Part shown: positions 34,384 through 43,669 of the stretch, one piece after another
How the letters are laid out: each line of letters starts with the position of its first letter
Position numbering within the stretch: the first letter of the stretch is position 1
NCBI RefSeq assembly: GCF_011604685.1
Contig: NZ_CP050063.1
Location: 310,001-374,000, forward strand
Direction: 5' to 3'
Source: Spirosoma aureum
Lineage (GTDB): Bacteria > Bacteroidota > Bacteroidia > Cytophagales > Spirosomataceae
Length of the DNA stretch: 64,000 nucleotides
Made by a program: the position numbers and the translations under genes
Notes under the pieces: generated by a model
What the model was told of the DNA's origin: nothing
The model's input: the letters and a program-made list of their open reading frames with translations, nothing else
Databases searched by the model: none

Positions 34384-36599
34384 GCGCGAAACCAACTCAA
34401 ACAGCCATTGACCGCCGGGGCTTTCTGAAAGCAGTCGGTTTGACGGGTACGGCCTTTGCCTTAGGGCTCTCATCAACTGAAGCCACTGCAGGTCCTGTAT
34501 TGAATCTTAGCGCCCGGCCAGGATTGGCCCAGCCTGGAGTAACCCTGCTTGAATCGGTCGAACTGACTCCGTTTATCATTATCGAAAAATCGGGGCGAAT
34601 TACGTTCATGAATCCCCGACCCGAAATTGGTCAGGGAACATTCCAGTCGGTTCCAGCGCTCATTGCCGAAGAACTGGAAGTTTCGCTGGATAAGGTTGTG
34701 ATCAAACAAACTGGTGGCGAAAGCAAATTCGGTGGTTTATGGTCGCAGGCAGTGGGTGGTAGCGGTTCCATCCGGGGCGGCTATACGCAGATGCGTAAAG
34801 TAGGGGCCTCGGCCCGCGAAATGCTTATTAAAGCCGCTAGTCAGCAATGGAATGTACCGATCGAGGAATGCTACGCGGAAGACGCGAAAATCATCCATCG
34901 ACCATCGGGCAAAAAAACGTCGTATGGCGAATTGGCGGAAATAGCGTCAAAACTCGACGTTCCGAAAACACCGGCGTTAAAAGATCCAAAGGATTTTAAA
35001 ATTCTGGGCAAATCGGCACCGCGCCCTGATACACCTCTCAAAGTTACGGGACAGGCACAGTTTGGTATCGATGCTAAAACGCCGGGAATGGTATATGCAT
35101 CGATCGAACGTTGCCCGGTGCTTGGCAGCAAACTGGTTAGCTTTGATGCCACTCAGGCATTGAAAGTCAAAGGCGTGCAGCAAGCCGTGAAGGTGGAAAG
35201 GGTCGTTGGCAAAAACCGATATGAAGGCGTAGCTGTTATTGCCACAAATTACTGGGCTGCCTTAAAAGGAAGAAAAGCACTTAAAGTTAAGTGGGATCAT
35301 CAAGGACACGACACATTCAATTCAACTGATTTTGACAATTCGCTCCGTGAACTAGCCAAAACCGATGGTGTTGTCGGCCATAGTCTGGGCGACTTCGATA
35401 AAGCCTACTCCGAGGCTCCGGTTAAGCTGGAAGCACTCTATGAAACACCCATTGTCAGTCATTCGACAATGGAGCCAATGAATGCTCTGGCCCATTATCA
35501 GCCCGGCGACAAGGTTGAGCTATGGGTTTCATCGCAGGGTGGTGACCTGGTTATCGACGAAGTTGCCAGGGTGCTTAAGGTGCCCGCCAGTAACGTAAAA
35601 GTGCACGTGCTGTTCAATGGCGGAGGCTTTGGCCGGCGGCTAACCCAGGACTTTGCCAGCGAAGCAGCTTTGCTTTCCAAAACAATTGGGAAGCCGGTTA
35701 AGGTCGTTTGGACGCGTGAAGATGATACAACGCTCGGTCCTTTTCGCCCGATGACCTATTCGGCTTTGCGCGGAGCATTGTCGAGTGATGGGCAGGCGGT
35801 GGCTCTTCAACATAAGGTCATTTCGCCCTCCATTGATGCAACGATGGGCGAAACGGGCAAATATGATAAAGCCAAGCCCGATGGCACCATGCTTGAAGGT
35901 ACGAACGAGCAGAAATACGAGATTCCGAATGTGAACACACGTTATGTGCATGCTGAGGTTCACATTCCGCTCACCTACTGGCGTTCGGTGACGAGTTCGA
36001 CGCTGGCCTTCTCGCACGAGTGTTTTCTGGACGAAATGGCTCATAAAGCAGGCCAGGACCCGATAGCGTTCCGGCTGGCCATGTTAACGAAAGAATCAGA
36101 CACCAAGCGGGTATTGACCAAACTAAAAGAATTCTCGGGCTGGGATAAACCGCTGCCCGCCGGAAAAGGTCGGGGAGTGGCACAATGGGAGTTCTTTGCC
36201 GGTTTAGCGGGTCAGGTGGTCGAAGTTTCCAAAACAGAAAATGGTGGCGTAAAAGTCGACAAAGTCTATTGTGTCATTGACCTTGGTACGGTTGTTAATC
36301 CAGACACGGTCAAAGCGCAGGTTGAAGGCGCTATTGCCATGGCCCTAACAGCTGCGACTAAAGATGGAATTACATTTGAACAAGGTCGTGCAGTTCAGGC
36401 TAATTTCGACAAAAACCGGATGCTTCGAATTAACGAGATGCCTGAAGTCGAAGTGCTTATTTTAGCCGAAGGAGGACCCAAGATCAAAGGTGTTGGTGAG
36501 CCCGGATTACCGCCTTTGGCTCCGGCTTTAGCCAACGCAGTTTTTGCCGCTACAGGCAAACGCATCCGACGACTACCCTTTGATTTAGCGAAAGTATAA
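34380..36599 (+). CDS. Mo-cofactor subunit of a xanthine-dehydrogenase-family enzyme (IorB-like)
   Basis: This 739-residue protein has a Tat signal ([19 protein letters not shown], residues 11-29), so the complex is exported folded. The Mo domains contain the motifs [26 protein letters not shown], and near the C-terminus GVGEPGLPP with the catalytic Glu at about 707. A signal plus two-subunit make-up fits periplasmic aldehyde oxidoreductases or isoquinoline-like dehydrogenases using a cytochrome acceptor, not xanthine dehydrogenase. The XdhC gene downstream supplies the sulfido-cofactor. The substrate is unknown. Confidence 0.93.
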   Translation: MSAKPTQTAIDRRGFLKAVGLTGTAFALGLSSTEATAGPVLNLSARPGLAQPGVTLLESVELTPFIIIEKSGRITFMNPRPEIGQGTFQSVPALIAEELEVSLDKVVIKQTGGESKFGGLWSQAVGGSGSIRGGYTQMRKVGASAREMLIKAASQQWNVPIEECYAEDAKIIHRPSGKKTSYGELAEIASKLDVPKTPALKDPKDFKILGKSAPRPDTPLKVTGQAQFGIDAKTPGMVYASIERCPVLGSKLVSFDATQALKVKGVQQAVKVERVVGKNRYEGVAVIATNYWAALKGRKALKVKWDHQGHDTFNSTDFDNSLRELAKTDGVVGHSLGDFDKAYSEAPVKLEALYETPIVSHSTMEPMNALAHYQPGDKVELWVSSQGGDLVIDEVARVLKVPASNVKVHVLFNGGGFGRRLTQDFASEAALLSKTIGKPVKVVWTREDDTTLGPFRPMTYSALRGALSSDGQAVALQHKVISPSIDATMGETGKYDKAKPDGTMLEGTNEQKYEIPNVNTRYVHAEVHIPLTYWRSVTSSTLAFSHECFLDEMAHKAGQDPIAFRLAMLTKESDTKRVLTKLKEFSGWDKPLPAGKGRGVAQWEFFAGLAGQVVEVSKTENGGVKVDKVYCVIDLGTVVNPDTVKAQVEGAIAMALTAATKDGITFEQGRAVQANFDKNRMLRINEMPEVEVLILAEGGPKIKGVGEPGLPPLAPALANAVFAATGKRIRRLPFDLAKV

Positions 36600-36717
36600 A
36601 CAGCGGCCACGGTTTATGGTTTAAACTATTTGATTGGGCTGTTCAGCACGGAACGGCTCCTGAACGAGTTTATAGGACCGAATCCCGAAAACCACGAGGC
36701 CGTATATCGATTATAGC

Positions 36718-37887
36718 ATGAAAGAAATAGCCCGCATCGTTGAGGTTTTTGAGCAAATTGACTTCTCACAGCGCAAGGTAGCTCTGGCAACTGTGGTGTG
36801 GGTTGAAGGCTCGTCGTATCGTCGGCCAGGAGCACGGATGCTCATCACTGATGATGGCCGCTGGGAAGGGGCCATCAGCGGTGGCTGCCTGGAAGGCGAT
36901 GCACTCCGAAAAGCCCGGCAGGTCATGCTCGATGGCGTACCGATCGTTGTTACATACGACACAATGGACGATGGAGCCAATAGCTTCGGCGTAGGATTAG
37001 GCTGCAACGGTATCATTGACATTCTGATCGAACCAATTGATCCGGCCGATCCAAAGAATCCTGTGGCCTTATTACATGAGTTTATCCAGAAACGGGATGT
37101 ACGTGTATTGGCTACGATTCTGAAAAGCGACGAGGCAACAGGTTTTATTCCGGGCAATCGGTTTGTTCTGACCGATCAATCAGCAAGTCTTTTGCCCGAC
37201 TGGTTGCAGGATGACATGCAGCTTACGTTCAAAACCGGCAAGCCACTCACGCAGACCTATTTTGTCGAATCAGGAAGTGCCGAGGTGTTTATTGAGCGAA
37301 TTGATCCTGGTATTGAGTTAGTTATTTTCGGAGCTGGGTATGATGTCATTCCGGTGGCCAAACTTGCCCGTGATCTTGGCTGGCAGGTTACCGTTACCGA
37401 CGATTGCATTGCGCATTTGTCGCCAAAGCGTTTTCCGATCGCGACCTGCGTTCTTTATGCCGACCGTCAGGCCGTTCTTGATCAGATCACCATTACGAGC
37501 CGAACAGCAGCCGTCCTGATGTCCCATAATTTCAATTACGACCGAGCTGTTTTACAGGCTTTGTTGGCGACCGATGTGCCCTATATTGGTATTTTAGGGC
37601 CACGCAAACGATTTGATAAAATGCAGGCTGAATTTGAGAAAGATGGTTTGAATTTCTCAGAAGTAGCTCTCAATAGGGTCCATGCGCCTATCGGCCTCGA
37701 TCTGGGCGCAGAGACTCCCGATGAGATTGCCTTGTCAATTATGGCCGAAATAAAGGCCTTTTTCACGAAAGGCTCGGGCGGTTTCCTTAAAGATAAATCT
37801 GGACCAATTCATGAGCGCCTAACCAACATCCAGACAAGTGCCAGCCAACCGACAACGTTTGCCAACTCTACAATTGAATCCGTTTAA
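36718..37887 (+). CDS. xdhC: XdhC/CoxI-family molybdenum-cofactor maturation protein
   Basis: This 389-residue cytoplasmic protein has an N-terminal XdhC_CoxI domain (about 15-80, VEGSSYRRPGARMLI and GAISGGCLEGDA) and a C-terminal Rossmann-like domain (about 200-350, LVIFGAGYDVIPVAKLARDL, then GILGPRKRF). In known systems it binds Mo cofactor, helps add the terminal sulfur and delivers it to the hydroxylase. It follows the Mo subunit by 118 bases and is surely dedicated to it. A 23-bp hairpin ends the unit. Confidence 0.93.
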   Translation: MKEIARIVEVFEQIDFSQRKVALATVVWVEGSSYRRPGARMLITDDGRWEGAISGGCLEGDALRKARQVMLDGVPIVVTYDTMDDGANSFGVGLGCNGIIDILIEPIDPADPKNPVALLHEFIQKRDVRVLATILKSDEATGFIPGNRFVLTDQSASLLPDWLQDDMQLTFKTGKPLTQTYFVESGSAEVFIERIDPGIELVIFGAGYDVIPVAKLARDLGWQVTVTDDCIAHLSPKRFPIATCVLYADRQAVLDQITITSRTAAVLMSHNFNYDRAVLQALLATDVPYIGILGPRKRFDKMQAEFEKDGLNFSEVALNRVHAPIGLDLGAETPDEIALSIMAEIKAFFTKGSGGFLKDKSGPIHERLTNIQTSASQPTTFANSTIESV

Positions 37888-37912
37888 GACTGGTTTATAA
37901 ACTTCTCAAAGC

Positions 37913-37976
37913 TACCCTCAGACGATAGCGTCGGGCCGGATTCAGGAATCCAACCCGACGCTATCGTCTGAGGGTA
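37913..37976 (+). terminator. 23-bp perfect hairpin ending the Mo-hydroxylase unit
   Basis: Arms 37913-37935 and 37954-37976 are exact complements; the 18-base loop holds another 6-bp stem (ggattc/gaatcc). It lies 26 bases after the XdhC stop and is followed by tttgttt. Such a long stem is unusual for an intrinsic terminator and could equally block exonucleases. Confidence 0.75.
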
Positions 37977-38086
37977 TTTGTTTATTCTACCTCGTATTTC
38001 GGTCTCCAAAGCAGCTATCAATCGATTCGGGGCAGACCGTAATTCCGTTTACACCACAAAAAGACGCCAAACTGTTCTCAATGTTA

Positions 38087-38094
38087 TACCTTTG
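38087..38094 (+). promoter_or_regulatory. -7 box of ruvX, predicting a nearly leaderless mRNA
   Basis: TACCTTTG matches TAnnTTTG exactly and ends eight bases before the ruvX ATG at 38103. A start about seven bases downstream would fall at or next to the ATG. Confidence 0.55.
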
Positions 38095-38102
38095 TATCTG
38101 AT

Positions 38103-38516
38103 ATGGCACGACTCCTGGCAATCGATTATGGCGCAAAACGAACCGGCATTGCCGTAACCGATCCGTTGCAAATCATTGCTTCGGCGCTGGAAACGGTACC
38201 CTCTCATGAGCTGTTAAAATACCTCAGAGCGTATGTTCAACGAGAACCCGTAGACGCTTTTGTTGTTGGGCTACCTAAACGATTAGACGGAACCGATACG
38301 GATAATACACCCCGTGTCCGCAAGTTCGTCACGCATTTGCAGAACGCTTTGCCCGAGATTCCGGTTTATTGGCATGATGAACGCTTTACATCCGCCATGG
38401 CCCTGCAAGCCATGATTGCCAGCGGAAGCAGTAAAAAAGATCGACGCGAGAAGGGCAACATCGACAAAGTCAGTGCGGCTATCATTCTCCAATCATATAT
38501 GGAAAGCAAAAAATAG
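38103..38516 (+). CDS. ruvX: Putative pre-16S rRNA nuclease / Holliday junction resolvase homologue
   Basis: This 137-residue RNase-H-fold protein (YqgF) has the acidic residues in LAIDYGAKRTGIAVTD (Asp near 8), VVGLPKRLDGTDTD and HDERFTSAMA. In E. coli the family member trims the 5' end of 16S rRNA; a resolvase role was proposed earlier. The length is normal. Next come def and an amidohydrolase on the same strand, spacing 70 bases, so they may form an operon of housekeeping genes. Confidence 0.94.
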   Translation: MARLLAIDYGAKRTGIAVTDPLQIIASALETVPSHELLKYLRAYVQREPVDAFVVGLPKRLDGTDTDNTPRVRKFVTHLQNALPEIPVYWHDERFTSAMALQAMIASGSSKKDRREKGNIDKVSAAIILQSYMESKK

Positions 38517-38586
38517 TATCGAGTATATAGTTTTCTGCCTTCAGTTGTTGAGCAGAAATTACGTACTGGATACTGGAAACTGAATT

Positions 38587-39159
38587 ATGATTCTCCCAAT
38601 AATTGCCTACGGCGACCCAGTGCTGCGAAAAAGGGCTAAGAACATTGAGCCCGGTAGCCTTGACGTCAAGACGTTGAGTGAAAATATGTTCGAAACCATG
38701 TATGCGGCCTCGGGTGTCGGATTGGCGGCACCACAGATTGGCCAGAGCATTCGCATGTTTGTAGTGGATGGTGAACCGTTGAACGAAGACGAGCCAGAGG
38801 AAGACATCGATCAAAGTCTGGTTGGTTTCAAGAAAGTCTTTATCAATCCCGAAATCATTGAAGAGGCTGGTGATGACTGGGGTTTTGAGGAAGGTTGCCT
38901 GAGCATTCCCGGCATTCGGGGCGAAGTCTTCCGGCCAGAGATCATTGTAATCCGTTATTTCGACACCGACTGGAACGAGCACGAAGAAGAGTATGAAGGC
39001 ATGGCCGCTCGTATTATTCAACACGAATACGATCACCTGGAAGGAAAACTCTTTACGGACTATTTACCTACGTTGCGCCGTCAGCTTATCAAGAAAAAGC
39101 TGGCCGACATTACCAAAGGCAAGACAGACGCAGAGTATCGAATGAAGTTTCCCAAGTAA
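38587..39159 (+). CDS. def: Peptide deformylase
   Basis: This 190-residue metalloenzyme removes the formyl group from new proteins. All three motifs are present: GVGLAAPQI (43-51), EEGCLSIPG with metal ligand Cys104, and HEYDH (146-150) with two His ligands and the catalytic Glu. An insertion of acidic residues (about 62-77) is usual for Bacteroidota forms. It lies 70 bases after ruvX. Confidence 0.97.
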   Translation: MILPIIAYGDPVLRKRAKNIEPGSLDVKTLSENMFETMYAASGVGLAAPQIGQSIRMFVVDGEPLNEDEPEEDIDQSLVGFKKVFINPEIIEEAGDDWGFEEGCLSIPGIRGEVFRPEIIVIRYFDTDWNEHEEEYEGMAARIIQHEYDHLEGKLFTDYLPTLRRQLIKKKLADITKGKTDAEYRMKFPK

Positions 39160-39230
39160 TGAGGACTGTAGAATGAATAAGTAATAGTTCATGTCATTCT
39201 GCATTGTTCATTCCATATTATTCATCTCCT

Positions 39231-40016
39231 GTGCACATCACCCTCCTCCAACCTAATTTGTACTGGCATGATCCTGTGGCTAATCGGGCTATGCTGGAGG
39301 AGCGTATTTTTTCTCTGCCAGAATCGACGGATCTCATCGTTCTGCCCGAAATGTTCACCACTGGCTTTACGATGGATGCACGTGCTGTAGCGGAGCCAAT
39401 GAACCTCACCACCTTTCGGTGGCTGAAGCAGATGGCGGCCCAAACCGGGGCCGTTGTTACGGGGAGTTATGTCATTCAGGAAAAGGGTAATTATTTCAAT
39501 CGGCTCATCTGGATGCAACCCGATGGACAGTTTGATACCTATGACAAACGCCATCTCTTCCGTATGGCGGGCGAAGATGGTGTTTACACCGCCGGAACCC
39601 GGCGAATTATCAAAGAATGGAAAGGCTGGCGAATTTGTCCGCTTATCTGCTATGACCTTCGTTTCCCGGTCTGGAGCCGCAATCGTAGCCTGGTATCGAC
39701 CGATTTTGACTACGATCTGTTACTCTACGTTGCCAACTGGCCAGCTCCCCGGCGTAATGCCTGGAATACACTCCTCCAGGCACGGGCGATCGAAAATCTA
39801 AGTTATGTGATTGGCGTCAATCGGGTTGGTAACGACGGCAATCAGCATCCCTACTCCGGCGACTCGGCTGTTATTGATTTTAAAGGTGACGTTCTATTCC
39901 GGCAGGCAGACACAGAAATCAGTCATCAGCAGCATTTATCATTAGATGACCTGCGCGCCTTTCGCGAAAAGTTTCCGGCCAATCTGGATGCCGATGATTT
40001 TACGCTATCTCTCTAG
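39231..40016 (+). CDS. Carbon-nitrogen hydrolase, omega-amidase (YafV-like)
   Basis: This nitrilase-superfamily enzyme has the triad Glu in LIVLPEMFTTGF, Lys in YDKRHLFRMA and Cys in RICPLICYDLRFPVW. The family hydrolyses alpha-ketoglutaramate or ketosuccinamate, clearing by-products of transamination. No ATG precedes the domain: a GTG at 39231 gives the expected start VHITLLQPNLYW (261 residues), while a TTG at 39204 would add nine. The 3' end overlaps the convergent HAD gene by 17 bases. Confidence 0.9.
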   Translation: MHITLLQPNLYWHDPVANRAMLEERIFSLPESTDLIVLPEMFTTGFTMDARAVAEPMNLTTFRWLKQMAAQTGAVVTGSYVIQEKGNYFNRLIWMQPDGQFDTYDKRHLFRMAGEDGVYTAGTRRIIKEWKGWRICPLICYDLRFPVWSRNRSLVSTDFDYDLLLYVANWPAPRRNAWNTLLQARAIENLSYVIGVNRVGNDGNQHPYSGDSAVIDFKGDVLFRQADTEISHQQHLSLDDLRAFREKFPANLDADDFTLSL

Positions 40017-40707
40017 TTTTAGCTTTCTCTAATAAACCTACAAGTTCGCGGGCGTTGTCGACCGTTGTAAAGGATTTCCCTTCCAGATGCTCCTCTCCTA
40101 CCCGTTCATGCTCCCACGTAATGGCATAGGGGATGTGTATCGCTCGTGCACCAATATGCACCACAGGAAGTATATCTGATTTCAGTGAATTACCGATCAT
40201 GATAAACTCGCTGGGTTGAAGATTGTATTTTTTGAGTATTCCCAGATAGGCCTGCTCGTTCTTTTCGCTGACAATTTCGACGTGCTTAAAATAATGTCCT
40301 AAGCCGGAGCGGGCAATTTTACTCTCCTGATCGAACAGATCCCCTTTTGTCAACACCATTAAATCGAACTGTTGGGAAAGCGTTTCCAGCACTTCATGAA
40401 TCCCGTCGAACACTTCAATTGGAAATTCCACTAACTCTCTTCCAACGTCAATGATTTGCTGAATTTCTGATCCGGTAATGGCTCCGTTGGTCAACTCAAT
40501 GGCAGTCTCAATCATGGAAAGAATAAAGCTCTTGGCTCCATAACCAAACACCCGAAGGTTACGCATTTGTGCGTCATAAAACCGCTGCGACAGTGTTGTT
40601 TGATCAATATGATGCGACAGCAGTTCGCATAGTTTTTCCTTAACATTGACATAGTTGGGCTCATTTACCCAAAGTGTGTCGTCCGCATCGAAAGCTATCA
40701 GTTTCAT
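40000..40707 (-). CDS. HAD-superfamily phosphatase
   Basis: This 235-residue hydrolase has FDADDTLW (Asp7 nucleophile, Asp9 acid) at the N-terminus, LTKGDLF as motif II, and IGNSLKSDI as motif III/IV. A helical cap of about 90 residues sits between motifs I and II (type C1). The substrate is a small phosphate ester, unknown. A -7 box TACCTTTG lies 23 bases upstream (40737-40730, minus). It overlaps the preceding convergent gene by 17 bases, so the two mRNAs share complementary 3' ends. Confidence 0.9.
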   Translation of the reverse strand: MKLIAFDADDTLWVNEPNYVNVKEKLCELLSHHIDQTTLSQRFYDAQMRNLRVFGYGAKSFILSMIETAIELTNGAITGSEIQQIIDVGRELVEFPIEVFDGIHEVLETLSQQFDLMVLTKGDLFDQESKIARSGLGHYFKHVEIVSEKNEQAYLGILKKYNLQPSEFIMIGNSLKSDILPVVHIGARAIHIPYAITWEHERVGEEHLEGKSFTTVDNARELVGLLEKAKTREIA

Positions 40708-40729
40708 AGTTGTAGCATAAGTTTGGGAA

Positions 40730-40737
40730 CAAAGGTA
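40730..40737 (-). promoter_or_regulatory. -7 box of the HAD gene
   Basis: TACCTTTG on the minus strand, the same 8-mer as at the thiamin operon and ruvX, lies 23 bases before the ATG at 40707. Confidence 0.5.
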
Positions 40738-40814
40738 ACTGGCTAATTAAAAAAATGTCTCTTTACTAAATTTCCGATTTGATAACTGACCTCAATTTCA
40801 GGTTTACTTAATTG

Positions 40815-40832
40815 GCCAATTACTAAATTGGC
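40815..40832. promoter_or_regulatory. Dyad gccaatt-acta-aattggc upstream of the DUF4301 gene
   Basis: Seven-base arms (40815-40821 and 40826-40832) form a dyad of operator size 86 bases before the DUF4301 start. A third half-site gccaatt occurs at 40874-40880. No regulator is known for it. Confidence 0.35.
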
Positions 40833-40917
40833 AGACTTCCTTAAAATTTGATTTGCGTCACATTGTCGAAATAGCCAATTTGCCGCCCGTTCCTAACGCT
40901 ATTATTTCCATTACCTT

Positions 40918-42435
40918 ATGCAATTTTCCAAGCAAGATCACGACCAGATTCTGGCGCAGGGCGTTACCCCTGAGCAGATCGACAAGCAGATACAGTACTT
41001 TGTAAATGGTTTTCCCTACCTCAACGTCATCAAAGCGGCTACAATAGGCGATGGCATTGTACGGATTAATGAAGATCAGTTGCCGGATTACATTCATCGT
41101 TTCGATGCTGCGGCTCACGAACGCGATCTGGTTAAATTCGTACCCGCTTCCGGAGCCGCTACGCGTATGTTCAAGTCGCTGTTTGCAGCACTTGATGGGA
41201 AATCCGATAAATCAACGGATGAAGTATTTGCCCGATTGACCGACTTCGCCTTTTATGAAGATCTGAAAGCGGCCATGGCTGCCAAAGGTCAGGATCTGGA
41301 TAAAGCCGTGGCCGCCAATGAACGGCAAACAGTGTTGCGATTTCTACTGACGGAAGAAGGGCTGGAATACGGCAGTCTGCCCAAAGGTCTATTGAAATTT
41401 CACCGCTATATGGATGGCCCACGGACTCCCGTTGAAGAGCATCTCGTTGAAGGAGCCGCATATGCGAATTCGGATGGGCTGGTTAAGATACACTTTACGG
41501 TTTCGCCCGAACACCGCGACCGTTTTGAGAAACTGATCGAAGAACAAAAAGCGGACTATGAAGCCTGGCTTGGGGTAACGTTCGATATTAGCTTTTCGGA
41601 GCAGAAAAAATCGACGGACACCATCTCCGTCAATCCTGACAATTCACCGTTCCGTAATGCCGATGGTTCACTGCTTTTCCGGCCAGCGGGTCATGGTGCC
41701 TTGATTGAGAATCTTAACGACATTGATGCCGATATCGTTTTCATTAAGAATATCGACAATGTTGTTCCGGATGATATTAAAGAACAGACGATTACCTATA
41801 AGAAAGTATTGGCTGCTGTCCTTCTCGACGCCCAGCAACAGATTGCCCGTTTGCAGGGTCTATTGGAAAGCCAGTCCAGCGATGTGAGCGAAGGCTATCT
41901 GGCCGAAGCCGACGAACTGTTCCGCCGGACGTTATTCACACTCCCGCCCGATGGCTTCGACAGTCTCTCGAAAGAGGGAAAACTGGCTTACTTCCGGAAG
42001 AAATTAGATCGTCCGGTACGGGTTTGCGGTATGGTCAAGAATGTAGGTGAACCCGGTGGAGGACCTTTCTGGGCCAAAAACCAGGATGGTTCCGTATCCC
42101 TGCAAGTGGTAGAATCAGCTCAAATCGATTTGGCCGATGGTGATCAGAAAGCCATCTTCGACGAAGCAACGCATTTTAATCCAGTAGATTTAATTTGCGG
42201 CCTGAAAGACCATCATGGCCGGAAGTATGATCTGACAAATTATCGCGATCCTCTCACCGGATTTATTACGGCGAAATCGAAAGATGGGAAAGACCTCAAA
42301 GCTCAGGAGTTGCCCGGCCTTTGGAACGGTGCAATGGCCGACTGGAATACTATTTTTGTGGAGGTCCCGTTGATAACGTTCAACCCGGTCAAAACGGTAA
42401 ACGATCTGCTCCGTAAAGAACACCAGCCGAGCTAA
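40918..42435 (+). CDS. DUF4301-family protein
   Basis: This 505-residue soluble protein belongs to DUF4301, which is nearly restricted to Bacteroidota. The family start (QFSKQDHDQILAQGVTPEQIDKQI is split here as QFSKQDHDQILAQG and TPEQIDKQIQ) and the conserved KFVPASGAATRMFK motif are clear; the latter resembles a phosphate or nucleotide loop. C-terminal landmarks are KNVGEPGGGPFWAKN and LPGLWNGAMADWNTIFVEVP. The function is unknown; sugar-nucleotide-like folds have been suggested for related sequences. It stands alone and ends at a strong terminator. Confidence 0.9.
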   Translation: MQFSKQDHDQILAQGVTPEQIDKQIQYFVNGFPYLNVIKAATIGDGIVRINEDQLPDYIHRFDAAAHERDLVKFVPASGAATRMFKSLFAALDGKSDKSTDEVFARLTDFAFYEDLKAAMAAKGQDLDKAVAANERQTVLRFLLTEEGLEYGSLPKGLLKFHRYMDGPRTPVEEHLVEGAAYANSDGLVKIHFTVSPEHRDRFEKLIEEQKADYEAWLGVTFDISFSEQKKSTDTISVNPDNSPFRNADGSLLFRPAGHGALIENLNDIDADIVFIKNIDNVVPDDIKEQTITYKKVLAAVLLDAQQQIARLQGLLESQSSDVSEGYLAEADELFRRTLFTLPPDGFDSLSKEGKLAYFRKKLDRPVRVCGMVKNVGEPGGGPFWAKNQDGSVSLQVVESAQIDLADGDQKAIFDEATHFNPVDLICGLKDHHGRKYDLTNYRDPLTGFITAKSKDGKDLKAQELPGLWNGAMADWNTIFVEVPLITFNPVKTVNDLLRKEHQPS

Positions 42436-42442
42436 AGGTATT

Positions 42443-42508
42443 AAAACTTATCGGGTTATATATGGATAAAGAGGCCAGATCTTTACCCTTATATAACCCG
42501 ACGGTTTT
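42443..42508. terminator. Two-way terminator between DUF4301 and Rrf2 genes
   Basis: tcgggttatata (42451-42462) pairs with tatataacccga (42490-42501), flanked by aaaac (42443-42447) and gtttt (42504-42508). The centre adds a partial stem (taaag/cttta). It lies between convergent stops at 42435 and 42523. Confidence 0.85.
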
Positions 42509-42522
42509 ATAGAACAATAATA

Positions 42523-43017
42523 TTAAGCAGAGATCCGGTTACCCGACACTTCAGCGAGCTCACCATTTTCTGCGCCAATGGAAATTTCTTTTGTTGGATT
42601 TGACTCTGTTTTCTGGAACGTCAGCAACGTTGTATTTTCATAAACGTCCAGGTTTGCATCCCGAACCCGTTCCATAATTGGCTTTAGCGCACAAGTTACT
42701 TCATCGTTACAATCATCGCATTTCACGTAGAAATTAAATGATACACAAGGCGTTGGCGCAATCGGTCCATCAATAACCCGCAAGACCTGGGCCAGATTAA
42801 CCCGGCTTGGATCAATACGCAATAGATACCCTCCTCCTTTGCCTTTCTGACTCTGAAGAATTCCATGGTTACGGAGTTCAAGCAGGATAGCTTCCAGAAA
42901 TTTCTTAGGTATATTCTCTTTAGCAGAAACATAGGAGATCAGCACAGGGCCTTTCCCATACTCTTCGGTTAAAACCTTAAGGGCTTTAATAGCGTACTTA
43001 GCTTTTTTTGAAATCAT
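42523..43017 (-). CDS. Rrf2-family transcriptional regulator
   Basis: This 164-residue protein has a winged helix at the N-terminus (SKKAKYAIKALKVLTEE, KKFLEAILLELRNHGIL) followed by QKGKGGGYLL, the Rrf2 wing. Cys91, Cys100, Cys103 and Cys109 lie in the region where IscR and NsrR hold an Fe-S cluster, so redox, NO or Fe-S sensing is plausible. The C-terminal 30 residues are an extra tail. No obvious target gene is adjacent; Rrf2 proteins often also regulate themselves. Confidence 0.92.
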   Translation of the reverse strand: MISKKAKYAIKALKVLTEEYGKGPVLISYVSAKENIPKKFLEAILLELRNHGILQSQKGKGGGYLLRIDPSRVNLAQVLRVIDGPIAPTPCVSFNFYVKCDDCNDEVTCALKPIMERVRDANLDVYENTTLLTFQKTESNPTKEISIGAENGELAEVSGNRISA

Positions 43018-43600
43018 CTGTTACGGTGACTTTAGGGTTTGACAATGTTACCTGGATAACTGTATGACCTTTACTAGATTAATACAACTTGGTAAGCGCT
43101 AAAGGTTTGGCGTTTTCAGTGCTCGATACCAAAATTGCGTCAATCTACTTTACCATCAACTATCCTGTAGGTGATCAACTGATTACTCAATCGCTTAACT
43201 ACTCTGTCTCAGAGTTCAATAGGATTAATTGGCTGTTAGACGAGTATTGAGTTTCCAAGTAACACAATAAATGGCTTATTTATATACTATCTATCCTATT
43301 TTGATGGATAATAGTAAGTAATTCATGCAAACGTACGAACTTTTGGGTATGTTATACAATGAATCAGATCAATTCTCCGAATAAAATTCGTTATTATCTA
43401 TCATAGATCAGGCATGCAACAGTCTAAAAGTCAGTGTATTCATTTTTATAGAAGTCACTCATCAGATGAAATACCCTTAACCTGTGTAGTTGTTTACGTC
43501 CTTACGTATTACTATATACGGCTTCATCTGGCACCTTTGGCTGTACTTTGTCTTTTTATCCAATAGTAGAATCAGCGTTGAAGAATTCGATACGGTTATA
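43018..43600. other. Non-coding stretch upstream of Rrf2
   Basis: Nearly 600 AT-rich bases show no recognisable gene. A 50-codon frame at 43414-43566 (MQQSKSQCIHFYRSHSSDE) has no family resemblance. The end adjoining the Rrf2 start should hold its promoter, but I see no TAnnTTTG box there. Confidence 0.4.
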
Positions 43601-43605
43601 ACAAG

Positions 43606-43630
43606 AAAAAAGCCGGTGCAAAGCCCCGGC
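43606..43630 (-). terminator. Terminator of the TonB receptor/lipoprotein operon
   Basis: On the minus strand GCCGG and CCGGC (43630-43626 with 43616-43612) form a stem followed by TTTTTT (43611-43606). It lies 40 bases past the stop at 43670. Confidence 0.85.
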
Positions 43631-43669
43631 CCTTTCGTGCGACACCAATATGAAAATTAACTTAACTGC

